The notes under the pieces: generated by a model | What the model was told of the DNA's origin: nothing | Seen by the model: the letters and a program-made list of their open reading frames with translations, nothing else | Databases searched by the model: none | Shown here: one piece after another, positions 9,596-18,046 of the stretch | Layout of the letters: each line of letters opens with the position of its first letter | Position numbering within the stretch: position 1 is the first letter of the stretch | DNA from: Rhizobium gallicum bv. gallicum R602sp | GTDB lineage: Bacteria; Pseudomonadota; Alphaproteobacteria; Rhizobiales; Rhizobiaceae | DNA: 64,000 nt | Assembly (NCBI RefSeq): GCF_000816845.1 | Contig: NZ_CP006879.1 | Location: 62,001-126,000 of the forward strand | Direction of reading: 5' to 3' | Program-made: the position numbers and the translations under genes

Positions 9596-10116
9596 TCGGC
9601 CAATTCCTGCTGCTTGCGGAAATTCCCCCACAGCAGGTCGCGGCGATTGACGCTGGCCGGCGGGGCCGCCGCCGGCTCGAGCGCAGCCGGGTCGAAGAAG
9701 GCGCGGACGGCCTCCATCGCGGTCTCCAGCGCTGCTTCCATTGTCTCAAACTCGAAGGCCGGCGAAAACAGCGAGCAGGAATCGACCCGGCCGATCGCAT
9801 CGAGCTCACCAGCGATGAACTCGACCTCGCCTGCGGGGAGACAGATGCGGACGCTCGTTCCCGAGGCAACCGGAGCCGACTGCACGCCACCGGCAATATC
9901 CACCGCCGCCAGGTTCATGAACCACGGCGTCGTGACGATCCCGAGGGCTCTTCCGCCACAGATCCGGAAGCCGGTCGCTGCACTCCCGAGGGCGGGATTG
10001 CAGAGCGGCACGTTCTGCATGGCGGTCGCATGAATGTGGCGATAGCGCATCTCCAGCTGCAGGCCGAGCATCTCGGCCGGATCGATTTCCGTACGCTCCG
10101 CAACGTCAGCGTCCAT
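9592..10116 (-). CDS. hupJ: HupJ, hydrogenase expression/maturation protein (HybE family)
   Basis: This 174-residue protein of the HupJ/HybE family is a chaperone proposed to act on the small or large subunit before assembly. The recognisable core is [20 protein letters not shown] and the following [13 protein letters not shown] segment, then [20 protein letters not shown]. The C-terminus carries an alanine/proline-rich linker and RDLLWGNF. The start at 10116 overlaps the end of hupI by 11 bp. Its position between hupI and hupK is the canonical one. Confidence 0.94.
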   Translation of the reverse strand: MDADVAERTEIDPAEMLGLQLEMRYRHIHATAMQNVPLCNPALGSAATGFRICGGRALGIVTTPWFMNLAAVDIAGGVQSAPVASGTSVRICLPAGEVEFIAGELDAIGRVDSCSLFSPAFEFETMEAALETAMEAVRAFFDPAALEPAAAPPASVNRRDLLWGNFRKQQELAE

Positions 10117-10321
10117 CGCCGAGCCTCATGAACTTCGATTGCAGGGCGTCACAGTTGGCACAGCGCCAGTCCTCGGGCAGGGCGGAAACCGGCGTGCCGG
10201 GCGGGATCTGCCAGACCGGGTCGCCTTCCGCGGGATCATAGACATGCCAGCAGATGCCGCACTCCATCTTGTCGTCATCGGACACCGTCTCGGACCTGCC
10301 GAAATTCTCGAAGCTCGTCAT
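10106..10321 (-). CDS. hupI: HupI, rubredoxin
   Basis: This 71-residue rubredoxin has two C-X2-C iron ligand pairs, [16 protein letters not shown] and [13 protein letters not shown]. The hydrogenase-linked rubredoxin is needed for small-subunit maturation or protection when oxygen is present. The N-terminus is slightly longer than in stand-alone rubredoxins. The start at 10321 overlaps the hupH stop by four bases (ATGA), and the stop overlaps hupJ. Confidence 0.96.
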   Translation of the reverse strand: MTSFENFGRSETVSDDDKMECGICWHVYDPAEGDPVWQIPPGTPVSALPEDWRCANCDALQSKFMRLGDGR

Positions 10322-11166
10322 TTGAAATAGGCCTCTTCGATGTCGCGCAGCCGGGCTTCGGAATCCCTGAAATCCTCTTCGGCAGCGATGGCGACGGACG
10401 GGATCTCGGCAATCTCCAGCGTATCGAGAATGATCGTGTCCATGGCGTTATAGAACTGCACCGACCAGATGTTGCGGACGCCGGCCGCCACAACCCGGCA
10501 TGTGCCATAGCCGCGCGATGTGAGCTGCACCGGCCCGGCGCCGAGTGTCGCCTGCAGGAAACCCATGTCGTCCGGGCTCATCGGAAAGAGCGAGAAGGTG
10601 ATGATATGGGCAGGATCGCCGTTGTTATAGCGGCCGATGCGGTCGCCGATCTCGGTCAGCACCGGCATGACATTCATGGCGCCCGCCGGCGCCGGCCCGT
10701 GGGAAATCGATGCCGGCAGCGCCGAACAGGCCTGACGTACGGCTGCGGGAATCGACGCAACCTCGATATAGTCAGCAAGCAGCCGGCCATCCGGGTCAGT
10801 GAAACGGATGCGCCAGACGCCGGCCATCACCGCTTCCTGGATCTGCGCCAGGAGGCCGGACGGCAGCGCGGCAATTCCCGCAACTTCACCTTCGCCGAGG
10901 GTCTGAGTGATCAGCTCCCTGTCGTCATTGGGAAAATCGGTGATATCGAACAGGCGGCCCGGCTGGTCAGCCTTCTGCACGGCGAGCGCATCGGCGAGTT
11001 CCGGCAGCAGCGTCGCCGTCCGGCGACAGCGGCGGATCATCTCCTCGGCGCTGCGGGTCGCGAGATAGTTGAGCTTGCGGGCGCTCTGCAGCGGCTCGGC
11101 GCCAATCGGCATGACCGTCATCGCCGCATCGTCGCCCTGGGGGGCGATCCAGAAACCTGCTTTCAT
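10318..11166 (-). CDS. hupH: HupH, hydrogenase maturation protein (HyaF family)
   Basis: This 282-residue homologue of HyaF/HoxQ acts with HupG and HupI in maturation of the Fe-S small subunit before export. Recognisable stretches are LPELADALAVQKADQPGRLF, QTLGEGEVAGIAALPSG, SFLPMSPDD-type sequence (here FSLFPMSPDDMGFLQATLG), and RGYGTCRVVAAGVRNIWSVQ, followed by MDTIILDTLEIAEIP. Length is normal. The start overlaps the hupG stop as ATGA. Confidence 0.94.
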   Translation of the reverse strand: MKAGFWIAPQGDDAAMTVMPIGAEPLQSARKLNYLATRSAEEMIRRCRRTATLLPELADALAVQKADQPGRLFDITDFPNDDRELITQTLGEGEVAGIAALPSGLLAQIQEAVMAGVWRIRFTDPDGRLLADYIEVASIPAAVRQACSALPASISHGPAPAGAMNVMPVLTEIGDRIGRYNNGDPAHIITFSLFPMSPDDMGFLQATLGAGPVQLTSRGYGTCRVVAAGVRNIWSVQFYNAMDTIILDTLEIAEIPSVAIAAEEDFRDSEARLRDIEEAYFK

Positions 11167-11612
11167 CGGACGATCTCTTTGCCGGCATGGGTGATCTCGA
11201 CCTTCGGCCCGCCGGATGCCACCATGACCGGCGCATCCGGAGATAGCCAGTTGCCGATCTTCTCCACATATTCCGACCAGTCGCGGATATTGCCGATGAC
11301 GCCGAGCGGCTGGGCTCCCCGCGTGACGACGAGGCTTGGCATGACCACGACATTGAACCTCGGCTTGAGCTTGTCCTCGGCGGCGCGGAGGACGATGGCG
11401 CCCCGCAGCCGTCCCTGGAACGCCTGCAGGAGTTCGGGAAGAACGACGGCGACGTCGTCGGCTTCAGGTCGCTGCGCAGGATCGCCGGTGAAAAACAGGA
11501 TCGAATGTTCCGCTTCGCCGGCGGCCGGCGCCAGGAAGGTATCGATGCTCGCTTCGTCGACGACGGGCAGTTGCATCCGCTCGCTCCAGGCGCGGACCAG
11601 GTAAGATGGCAT
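11163..11612 (-). CDS. hupG: HupG, hydrogenase maturation chaperone (HyaE family, thioredoxin-like)
   Basis: This 149-residue HyaE/HupG-family protein has a thioredoxin-like fold without a CXXC redox pair. Visible core elements are ILFFTGDPAQRPEADDVAVV, LPELLQAFQGRLRGAIV and PSLVVTRGAQPLGVIG. HyaE-type proteins bind the Tat-targeted small-subunit precursor. It is separated from hupF by about 100 bp, the largest gap inside the hupF-hypE block. A strong inverted repeat at the hupF end lies in that junction. Confidence 0.93.
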   Translation of the reverse strand: MPSYLVRAWSERMQLPVVDEASIDTFLAPAAGEAEHSILFFTGDPAQRPEADDVAVVLPELLQAFQGRLRGAIVLRAAEDKLKPRFNVVVMPSLVVTRGAQPLGVIGNIRDWSEYVEKIGNWLSPDAPVMVASGGPKVEITHAGKEIVR

Positions 11613-11713
11613 TGTCCCCTCCAGAAATCAGCATGCAGAACATTCTCGAGAGTGAATCTGCAAGCGGTGTGCCAAATCCGGCGAACATTGGATTCCATTG
11701 ATCTCAAGGAATT

Positions 11714-12076
11714 TCAAACGAGCCTGGAGGCTCGTTTCGAATTGCTGGAATTCTGGTTTCCAGATGCGGGAACTATTCTCTCACCCTCACGCAGATGCGC
11801 GGGCAATTCCGGCTCGCGAGCGATGAGATCGGCAAACAAGGCTTCGAAGGACCGGCCTTCGACAGCTTCCGCCAGGCCCGCAAGGGCATCATTGATGGCT
11901 TGCGCCTCATCCCCGTCAAGGACGCGAATGGCCGAGCCCAGATGGGTCAATAGATATGTGCCTGGCGGCTGCGCGCCGACCAACATCATCGACACGGAAG
12001 AAATCGTGCCATGACGCTCGCATCGGGCCACGCACTCGTCGCCGGTGACGACCCGCATCGGAATACCTATGCACAT
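11714..12076 (-). CDS. hupF: HupF, HypC-like hydrogenase chaperone
   Basis: This 120-residue paralogue of HypC begins MCIGIPMRVVTGDE and keeps the N-terminal cysteine and the PPGTYLLTHLGSAIRVLD barrel segment. In rhizobia HupF is specific to the hydrogenase large subunit, helping to stabilise it in the presence of oxygen and to recruit the Fe cofactor. The C-terminal tail after residue 100 is longer than in HypC, as usual for HupF. The last codons lie inside a perfect 9-bp inverted repeat. Confidence 0.95.
   Translation of the reverse strand: MCIGIPMRVVTGDECVARCERHGTISSVSMMLVGAQPPGTYLLTHLGSAIRVLDGDEAQAINDALAGLAEAVEGRSFEALFADLIAREPELPAHLREGERIVPASGNQNSSNSKRASRLV
11716..11737 (-). terminator. 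Stem-loop at the hupF 3' end
   Basis: AAACGAGCC and GGCTCGTTT form a perfect 9-bp stem around a 4-base loop. The stem overlaps the last hupF codons and its stop. No T-run follows on the minus strand, so this is not a classical intrinsic terminator. An mRNA-processing or stability hairpin between hupF and hupG is more likely. Confidence 0.5.
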
Positions 12077-12161
12077 GGCGTTGTCTCTCTTCTGTCATTC
12101 AAGTTACGAAATCGGGACGTCGTGGACAGCGCCCATACGCCGCGGCCTTGGTAGCGCAATA

Positions 12162-12726
12162 TCAACCGGTCAACAGCGCGGCCCCTGCTAAGGCGGCGGC
12201 AGCTCCGACAACCCGCGAGACGATCTGCCCGGCCTTGCCGAATCTAAGCGATGCCGCCCGCGTGCAGGATGATGGTCGCGGCGAGGAAGCTCATGACATA
12301 GCCCGTGGCATGCGATATGGCAGGCAACTCCGAACCATGGGCATGACCGTGGAAGAGTGCGCATACCCCCACGATCGCCGCAGCCACCGGCGCCGGAACC
12401 TTGACTTCGAAGGCGACGAGCAGGCCGAGCACCGCGACGGTGAGGGCAGTCCCCATTTCCACCATCGGCAGCGGCACGCCGTAGATCCCCGTCACTCCGC
12501 CGATCGCCATGACGGTGACGAAGGCCAAGCGCACGATCCAGCGGGCCCTGCCGCCGAGCGTGGCGGCCCAGAAGCCGACCGCGACCATGGCAAGGATATG
12601 GGCGAGGCCGCTGAAAGGATGGCCGAGACCGGCAAGCGTGCCATCCGTATGAAGGCGGATATGGGTATTGGCGACGCCCGGCAGCGCCAGGCCCGCGAAT
12701 GCAGCCAGTATTCTCCGATATTCCAT
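12162..12726 (-). pseudogene. hupE: HupE, hydrogenase-linked nickel permease, frameshifted and with an altered motif
   Basis: HupE/UreJ proteins are small polytopic membrane proteins that import Ni2+. The frame from 12726 encodes 160 residues with a signal-like N-terminus, several hydrophobic helices and FHGHAHGSELP. It stops at TAG 12244 after HAGGIA. Skipping one base there opens a continuation, FGKAGQIVSRVVGAAAALAG then ALLTG and TGA at 12162, which matches a HupE C-terminal helix. The signature usually written HPxxGxDH reads HPFSGLAH here, so the conserved Asp is Ala. Both changes suggest loss of function, although a single sequencing indel could explain the first. Confidence 0.8.
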
Positions 12727-12735
12727 GGGTCCTCC

Positions 12736-13332
12736 TCAGCTGTTCAAAGCAGCTGGCTCAGCGCGCCGTTCGTAATGGTCAAAATCGATATCGTTGCCGA
12801 GGAGCGAGGGCACGGTGCTGCCGCTCCGCGCTCTTACCTCGATGCCCCATCCCGCGAGAAAGGCGACTGCCGTCCGGATCGCTTCGGGGATGACCGCCTT
12901 CATCGGTTCCGTCAGCGGCCCGCCCCAAGCCTCGAGATCGACCGGCTGGCAGCCGATCAACGCCAGCTTTTCCGGATAGCGGCCGAGCAGGTCGGCGGCG
13001 CTCAGCACTTCCTGGAATCCGGTCTGGTGCAGGCTCATCTTCTTGGCGCCGGTGAATTTCGGCACTTCGTCGTTTTCGACGATCTTCAGCGTGCCCGGGG
13101 TGAGCCCGTAGTCGATGGCATCGAAGACGATGAGATAGTCGGTTTCCGCCACGAACTGCACGAGGTAGAGCCCTTGCGTCCCGCCGTCGAGGATAGTGAC
13201 ATTGTCCGGCACCGAATAGGCCTGGTGGAAGGCTTCGACCGCGCGTACGCCAAAGCCCTCGTCGGCCCACAGGATGTTGCCGATGCCGAGAACCAGCACC
13301 CGGGGCTGTGTGGAAGACAGTTGTTTGCGCAT
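12736..13332 (-). CDS. hupD: HupD, hydrogenase large-subunit maturation endopeptidase
   Basis: This 198-residue M52-family aspartic-type endopeptidase removes the C-terminal peptide of HupL once nickel is inserted. GIGNILWADEGFGVRAVEAF carries the first Ni-probing Glu, DGGTQGLYLV follows, FDAIDYGLTPG carries the second (Asp), and MSLHQTGFQEVL the histidine. Length is normal. Its substrate motif in HupL is intact. The start is directly next to the hupC stop. Confidence 0.96.
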   Translation of the reverse strand: MRKQLSSTQPRVLVLGIGNILWADEGFGVRAVEAFHQAYSVPDNVTILDGGTQGLYLVQFVAETDYLIVFDAIDYGLTPGTLKIVENDEVPKFTGAKKMSLHQTGFQEVLSAADLLGRYPEKLALIGCQPVDLEAWGGPLTEPMKAVIPEAIRTAVAFLAGWGIEVRARSGSTVPSLLGNDIDFDHYERRAEPAALNS

Positions 13333-14049
13333 CTAGTCCTCCCGGTCCTTGAACACGCCCGAGATCATCGACGAGATGATGCTCTGCCGGCTCATGATGT
13401 CCTCCCGCACGGCCACATAGATATGGACCATTATGAAAACCAGGATCACCCACATGCCGAGATGGTGGAAGCTGTGGACGTCCTGGCTGTTCGGCCAGAT
13501 CGAGAACACCCAGCCGAACAGGCTGCATTCCCAGCTGTCGCGGCCAGCGCCCTCGCTGTAGAGCGCAAAGCCGGTAATGATCATGAAGAACAGCGGCAGC
13601 GTGAACATCAAGAACATGGCGGACTGGGCAAGCGGATTGTGACCGACATATTTCTTCGGCTCGCTGATCAGGAAGGCGTACCAGCGCACGTCATGCACCC
13701 ATTCCTTCCAGAACCGGCCGCTCCAGACCGGGACGTAGAAGATCTGCCGGGCATGGACATTGCCGACGAACACCCAGAGGATTCTCAGGATCAGTGCCAC
13801 GGCCAGGATCTGCCCGGCGGCAAAATGGGTGAAGCGGATATATCCCATCAGAAAGTTGGCGCTGGCTTCCCCCGGCACCGACGGCAGCGGGCTGCCGATG
13901 AAATAGCCTGTCAGCGCAAGCGTCAGGATGGAGAATGCGTTGATCCAGTGCCATAGGCGCACCGGCGCCTCGTAGACATAGACGCTCTGGCGCTCCACGG
14001 CTCTTCCGCCGTGTGCGTCCGAAGTTGCAAGCGGTTCGGAAGGGCTCAT
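13333..14049 (-). CDS. hupC: HupC, hydrogenase cytochrome b subunit
   Basis: This 238-residue Ni/Fe-hydrogenase b-type cytochrome anchors HupSL in the membrane and passes electrons to the quinone pool. YVYEAPVRLWHWINAFSILT opens the first transmembrane helix with a heme-ligand His. Further helices follow FTHFAAGQILAVALILRILW, LPLFFMIITGFALYSEG, and HSFHHLGMWVILVFIMVHIY. The last helix carries additional heme histidines. It lies 13 bp after hupL and is probably co-transcribed with hupSL. Confidence 0.96.
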   Translation of the reverse strand: MSPSEPLATSDAHGGRAVERQSVYVYEAPVRLWHWINAFSILTLALTGYFIGSPLPSVPGEASANFLMGYIRFTHFAAGQILAVALILRILWVFVGNVHARQIFYVPVWSGRFWKEWVHDVRWYAFLISEPKKYVGHNPLAQSAMFLMFTLPLFFMIITGFALYSEGAGRDSWECSLFGWVFSIWPNSQDVHSFHHLGMWVILVFIMVHIYVAVREDIMSRQSIISSMISGVFKDRED

Positions 14050-14062
14050 CGCATATCCCTCC

Positions 14063-15853
14063 TCATCTCACTTGGACTTTTGCCATTTCCTGCCCGTCCG
14101 GGCTCATGACATGCGTGGAGCATGCAAGGCACGGATCGAAGGAATGGATGGTCCGGAGAATTTCCAGCGGCTGGGTGGGATCGGACATCGGGGTATCCAT
14201 CAGGGAGGCTTCAAACGCGCCGATATTGCCTTCCGGATCGCGCGGACTGCCGTTCCAGGTGGTCGGCACGACGCATTGGTAGTTGTCGATCTTGCCGTCC
14301 TTGATCTTGATCCAGTGCGCGAGTGCGCCGCGCGGCGCTTCGGTGAAGCCGACGCCCTTGACTTCCCTCGGCCAGGTCTCCGGTTTCCATTTGTCGATGA
14401 AAGCGGTGGCGCTGTCGCCGGCCTTGATATTGGCGACCAGCTTGTCGAAGAAATAGCGCATCTGGCGGCCCGCCCATTCCGCTTCCAGCGCGCGCGCAGC
14501 CGTGCGGCCGAGCGTGGAGAAGAGCGCCGATGTCGGAAGACCGAGATCTTTCAGCAACTTCTCGACCGGCTCCTTGAATTCAGGCTTGCCCTGCGCATAG
14601 CCGACGATCCAGCGGGCGAGCGGGCCGACCTCCATGGCGTGTCCGCGCCAGCGCGGCGCCTTGATCCATGAATATTTGCCGCCTTCGTCCAGTTCCTGGA
14701 TGTTGGTCTTGGTGCCCTTGGCATTGGGGCCCAGTTCGTAATGCGGCTCGGTGACGCCGTCCCAGGGGTGCAGGCCCTTGGCCTCGTCCGGATACTTGTA
14801 CCAGGAATGGGTGACGAATTCCTGGATCTGCTCCGGATCGGCGTGGTCGATCGGCAGGACTTCGGCAAGATTGCCGTCGATGATCGCGCCGCGCGGCAGC
14901 TTCAGGCTCGCCTCCGAATAATCGTTGGCATATTCCGGCACATCGCCATAGGCGAGCACGTTCTTGTCCGAAAGGCCGCCGCCGTAGAGCCAGTCCTTAT
15001 AGAACGAGCCGATCACCATGATGTCGGGCACATAGACCTTTTCGTTGAACTCGATCAGTTGGTCGATGATCGACGACACATGGTTGAGGCGCTCCATGTT
15101 GATCGCGCCGACCGCGCCGGCTCCGTCGATGTTGATAGGACAGGGCACGCCGCCGACCAGCCAGTTCGGATGCGGATTCTTGCCGCCGAAGATCGCATGG
15201 ATCTTGACGATCTCCTTCTGGAAATCCAGCGCCTCGAGATAGTGCGCGACGGCCATCAGGTTGGCTTCCGGCGGCAGCTTATAGGAGGCGTTGCCCCAAT
15301 AACCGTTCTTGAACGGACCGAGCTGGCCGGATTCGACGAATTTCTTGAGCCGGGTCTGGATGTCCTTGAAATAGCCGGGCGAGGAGAGCGCCCAGTCGGA
15401 CGTCGCCTGCGCCAGCTGCGACGTCGCCTTCGGATCGGCCTTGAGCGCGGAGACGACGTCCACCCAGTCAAGCGCATGCAGATGATAGAAATGCACCACG
15501 TGATCATGCACCTGCAGCGCAAGCTGCATCAGGTTGCGGATCGAATTGGCGTTTTCCGGGATGGCAATGCCGAGCGCATTCTCGACCGCGCGCACCGAGC
15601 TCAGCGCATGCGTGCCGGTGCAGACGCCGCAGATCCGCTCGGTGAAGGCCCAGGCGTCGCGCGGATCGCGGTTCTTGAGGATGACTTCGATGCCGCGCCA
15701 CATCGTGCCGGTGGATACGGCGTTGCGGATGACGTTGTTGGCGTCGACATTGACCTCGACCCGCATATGGCCTTCGATACGGGTGACGGGATCGACGACG
15801 ATGCGTTTGCCGGAATTGTCGAGCGTGAAGCCGTTCGGCGTTTGGATAGCCAT
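14063..15853 (-). CDS. hupL: HupL, uptake [NiFe]-hydrogenase large subunit
   Basis: This 596-residue catalytic subunit carries the NiFe(CN)2CO centre. The L1 motif [18 protein letters not shown] (about residue 72) and the L2 motif [14 protein letters not shown] near the C-terminus provide the four cysteine ligands. HupD is expected to cut after the His in DPCLACSTH, releasing a 15-residue tail. Family landmarks such as [10 protein letters not shown] and [17 protein letters not shown] are present. The protein has no signal peptide and would be exported with HupS. It lies 23 bp downstream of hupS. Confidence 0.98.
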   Translation of the reverse strand: MAIQTPNGFTLDNSGKRIVVDPVTRIEGHMRVEVNVDANNVIRNAVSTGTMWRGIEVILKNRDPRDAWAFTERICGVCTGTHALSSVRAVENALGIAIPENANSIRNLMQLALQVHDHVVHFYHLHALDWVDVVSALKADPKATSQLAQATSDWALSSPGYFKDIQTRLKKFVESGQLGPFKNGYWGNASYKLPPEANLMAVAHYLEALDFQKEIVKIHAIFGGKNPHPNWLVGGVPCPINIDGAGAVGAINMERLNHVSSIIDQLIEFNEKVYVPDIMVIGSFYKDWLYGGGLSDKNVLAYGDVPEYANDYSEASLKLPRGAIIDGNLAEVLPIDHADPEQIQEFVTHSWYKYPDEAKGLHPWDGVTEPHYELGPNAKGTKTNIQELDEGGKYSWIKAPRWRGHAMEVGPLARWIVGYAQGKPEFKEPVEKLLKDLGLPTSALFSTLGRTAARALEAEWAGRQMRYFFDKLVANIKAGDSATAFIDKWKPETWPREVKGVGFTEAPRGALAHWIKIKDGKIDNYQCVVPTTWNGSPRDPEGNIGAFEASLMDTPMSDPTQPLEILRTIHSFDPCLACSTHVMSPDGQEMAKVQVR

Positions 15854-15876
15854 GATGGTGTTCCTTGCCCAGAGTG

Positions 15877-16959
15877 TTAAGCGTCGGTTTTTTCGCGCTT
15901 GGTGATGACGCGGTTGACGGCGGTGATCGCGGCGTGGGCCGCGATCACACCGCCGACGACGCCGACCGCGGTCATTCCGACCCGGTCGGCATTGGCCTCG
16001 ATGCCGAACTGGTTGATCGTGGTCAGGCGTTCATAGACACTGCCCTTGTCCCAGAAACCATCCTCGGAGCAGCCGATGCAGCCGTGACCGGACTGGATCG
16101 GGAAGGAGACGCCGCCGTTCCAGCGCACCGTCGAGCAAGCATTGTAGGTGGTCGGGCCCTTGCAGCCCATCTTGTAGAGACAGTAGCCCTTGCGTGCGCC
16201 CTCGTCGTCCCATTCCTCGACGAACTGGCCGGCATCGAAATGCGGACGGCGATAGCATTTGTCGTGGATGCGCTGCGAATAGAACATCTTCGGCCGGCCC
16301 TGCCGATCGAGCTCGGGCAATCGGCCGAAGGTGGTGATGAAGGTGACGACGCCGGTCATCACTTCGGCGATCGGCGGACAGCCCGGGACCTTGATGATCG
16401 GCTTGTCGCGGATCACCTTGTCGATCGGCGTTGCCTGGGTCGGGTTGGGCTTTGCGGCCTGGACGCAGCCCCAGGAGGCGCAGGCGCCCCAGGCGATGAT
16501 CGCCATGGCGTCTTCGGCCATCCATTTGAGCTTCTCGACGAAGGGCCGGCCGCCGTCGATGCAGAACATGCCGTCCTCGTTGAGCGGCGGATTGCCCTCG
16601 ACGGCGAGGATGTACTTGCCCTTGTACTTCTGTTTGGTCTCTTCGAGGATGGCTTCAGCCTGATGGCCGGCCGCGGCCATGATCGTGTCGTCATAATCGA
16701 GCGAGATCATCGATAGGACCACGTCCTTGATCAGCGGATGGGCCGAGCGGATGAAGCTTTCCGAGCAGCAGGTGCATTCGAGGCCGTGCATCCAGATAAC
16801 AGGAACCCGTTCCTTGGTTTCGAGTGCCTCGGCCATCGCCGTTACCGCGCCCGGACCAAAACCGAGGCTCGCCGCCGTCAAGCTACAGAATTTCGTGAAA
16901 CTGCGTCGGGTAATCCCCTGGCGGCGAATGACATCATAAAAGGTTTCTGTTTTGCTCAT
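15877..16959 (-). CDS. hupS: HupS, uptake [NiFe]-hydrogenase small subunit
   Basis: This 360-residue Fe-S subunit carries electrons from HupL to HupC. The N-terminus has a Tat signal ([14 protein letters not shown] followed by a hydrophobic stretch and AMAEA). Cluster ligands are visible in [30 protein letters not shown], the [11 protein letters not shown] region and [13 protein letters not shown]-terminal hydrophobic anchor ([20 protein letters not shown]) precedes [10 protein letters not shown]. It is the first gene of the cluster and has a sigma54-type promoter about 70 bp upstream. Confidence 0.98.
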   Translation of the reverse strand: MSKTETFYDVIRRQGITRRSFTKFCSLTAASLGFGPGAVTAMAEALETKERVPVIWMHGLECTCCSESFIRSAHPLIKDVVLSMISLDYDDTIMAAAGHQAEAILEETKQKYKGKYILAVEGNPPLNEDGMFCIDGGRPFVEKLKWMAEDAMAIIAWGACASWGCVQAAKPNPTQATPIDKVIRDKPIIKVPGCPPIAEVMTGVVTFITTFGRLPELDRQGRPKMFYSQRIHDKCYRRPHFDAGQFVEEWDDEGARKGYCLYKMGCKGPTTYNACSTVRWNGGVSFPIQSGHGCIGCSEDGFWDKGSVYERLTTINQFGIEANADRVGMTAVGVVGGVIAAHAAITAVNRVITKREKTDA

Positions 16960-17027
16960 CGTGCTCCTCCAGCGCTTCCGTTAACTCACCCGGATGGATA
17001 TCCAGGCAGGCATGAAAGGGAGAGGCA

Positions 17028-17042
17028 GCAAGAAGCGGGCCA
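17028..17042 (-). promoter_or_regulatory. Sigma54 (-24/-12) promoter for hupS
   Basis: On the minus strand TGGCCCGCTTCTTGC matches the RpoN consensus TGGCACG-N4-TTGC, with the GG and GC pairs at the required spacing. The -12 element is about 70 bp from the hupS ATG. The hupS promoter of R. leguminosarum is known to be RpoN-dependent and NifA-activated. No TGT-N10-ACA activator site was found by eye in the next 250 bp upstream, which is occupied by an IS6 remnant and unassigned sequence. Confidence 0.75.
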
Positions 17043-17058
17043 GTTTGAAATATTGATC

Positions 17059-17216
17059 ATGGGCATGAGCCAGCCCATCGGCCAATACAAGACCCATCGT
17101 TTCCCGCCAGAGATCATCGCCCGCGCTGTCTGGCTCTATTGCCGGTTTCTGCTTAGCTGCGGCACGTTGAGGAAATGCTGCTTGAGCGCAGGATCGTTAT
17201 TCCCTCGGAAGACTGA
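17059..17216 (+). pseudogene. IS6-family transposase N-terminal remnant
   Basis: From ATG 17059 the frame gives GQYKTHRFPPEIIARAVWLY and CRFLLS. After skipping one base it continues LRHVEEMLLERRIVIPSED to a stop at 17214-17216. This is the DDE transposase N-terminus of the IS6 family, homologous to the copy at 54966-55694 (there KNHRFPPQIIAHAVWLYFRF). The catalytic domain is missing. The fragment begins 17 bp beyond the -24 element of the hupS promoter, so an insertion has replaced its upstream control region. Confidence 0.75.
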
Positions 17217-17567
17217 GGACCGTACGTGATCAGGACCCACGCCACATCGTTGTCGGCGCAGAGCGTCTTGAAGATTGCCAGGCTTCTCTCGAAGGGCCGC
17301 TTCACGGGATGATTGACCATGACCTTAGCCGTGGGTGGTCGCTTGATGAAAGGTTGGTCGCGCTGAATGGCCTGTTATCGAAGGAGCTTGCTGAGCCAAA
17401 CCGCCTAGTGACTTTGCATTAGTCGTCGGGACGCAGTGCGTTGGTGCTATGGACAGGCTCTCACGCGTATCGTAATCGGCTGCCATCAGATTGAGCGCAG
17501 TCGAGCACCTTACGCTTAGTCAGGAATTACATTCTTGCAAAACCTTCGGGATCGATGTTCATGCGAG
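17217..17567 (+). other. Unassigned interval, no recognised gene
   Basis: About 350 bp lie between the IS6 remnant and the DUF982 gene. Short minus-strand frames exist (for example one containing HPVKRPFERSLAIFKTL), but I recognise no family and see no good ribosome-binding site. The sequence is probably debris from past insertions. Confidence 0.4.
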
Positions 17568-17828
17568 CTAGGCCAGCATGTCGGCCTCGATACAGGCGGC
17601 AATGAATGCATCGCGGGCAAAATCGGGTGACTGGCTCCGATCAATTGCTGCGGTGCAGGCTCGCATGGCATTCAGATAGTGTTGGTTACTTCGCGCCGGC
17701 CAGCGATATCTAAGATACTCAACCGCGGCCTCTGGTCCAAAAATGCTCTCGCTAGATCCATGTCCTACTCTGACATGGACGGGCGCACTCCAATGTATCA
17801 GGGAGGGCGTTCTTGCTTCGCTTCTCAT
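17568..17828 (-). CDS. DUF982 domain protein
   Basis: From ATG 17828 the product is 86 residues. The DUF982 core is visible: APVHVRVGHGSSESIFGPEA, AVEYLRYRWPARSNQHYLNA, and the ending RDAFIAACIEADMLA. DUF982 proteins are small, nearly confined to Rhizobiales and often found in many plasmid copies; function is unknown. A longer frame upstream to 17984 is rich in Arg/Ser and unlike the family, so the shorter start was chosen. It is probably monocistronic. Confidence 0.75.
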   Translation of the reverse strand: MRSEARTPSLIHWSAPVHVRVGHGSSESIFGPEAAVEYLRYRWPARSNQHYLNAMRACTAAIDRSQSPDFARDAFIAACIEADMLA

Positions 17829-18046
17829 GTTGAGGCTCCTCCTGAAGCCTGCAGATGAACTCCACGAGAGGAGAAACGTTCCATTGGAGCAGCCGGAATG
17901 AATTGCTTTCGACAATGACCCGACGACCGGCTTGCAGGGTTGCCCGCTCATTCGGCGCTTCCGCCTTTTCGGACGTTCGATCAATCGACGATGCCGACGG
18001 TCGAATGCTCCAGCGATCAGGATCTTCCCATGCGGATTTTAGCCTT

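Noticed and set aside
12148-13956. A 602-residue plus-strand frame opposite hupE-hupD-hupC
   Set aside because: Low-complexity His/Asp/Arg-rich translation typical of antisense frames over G/C-rich genes.
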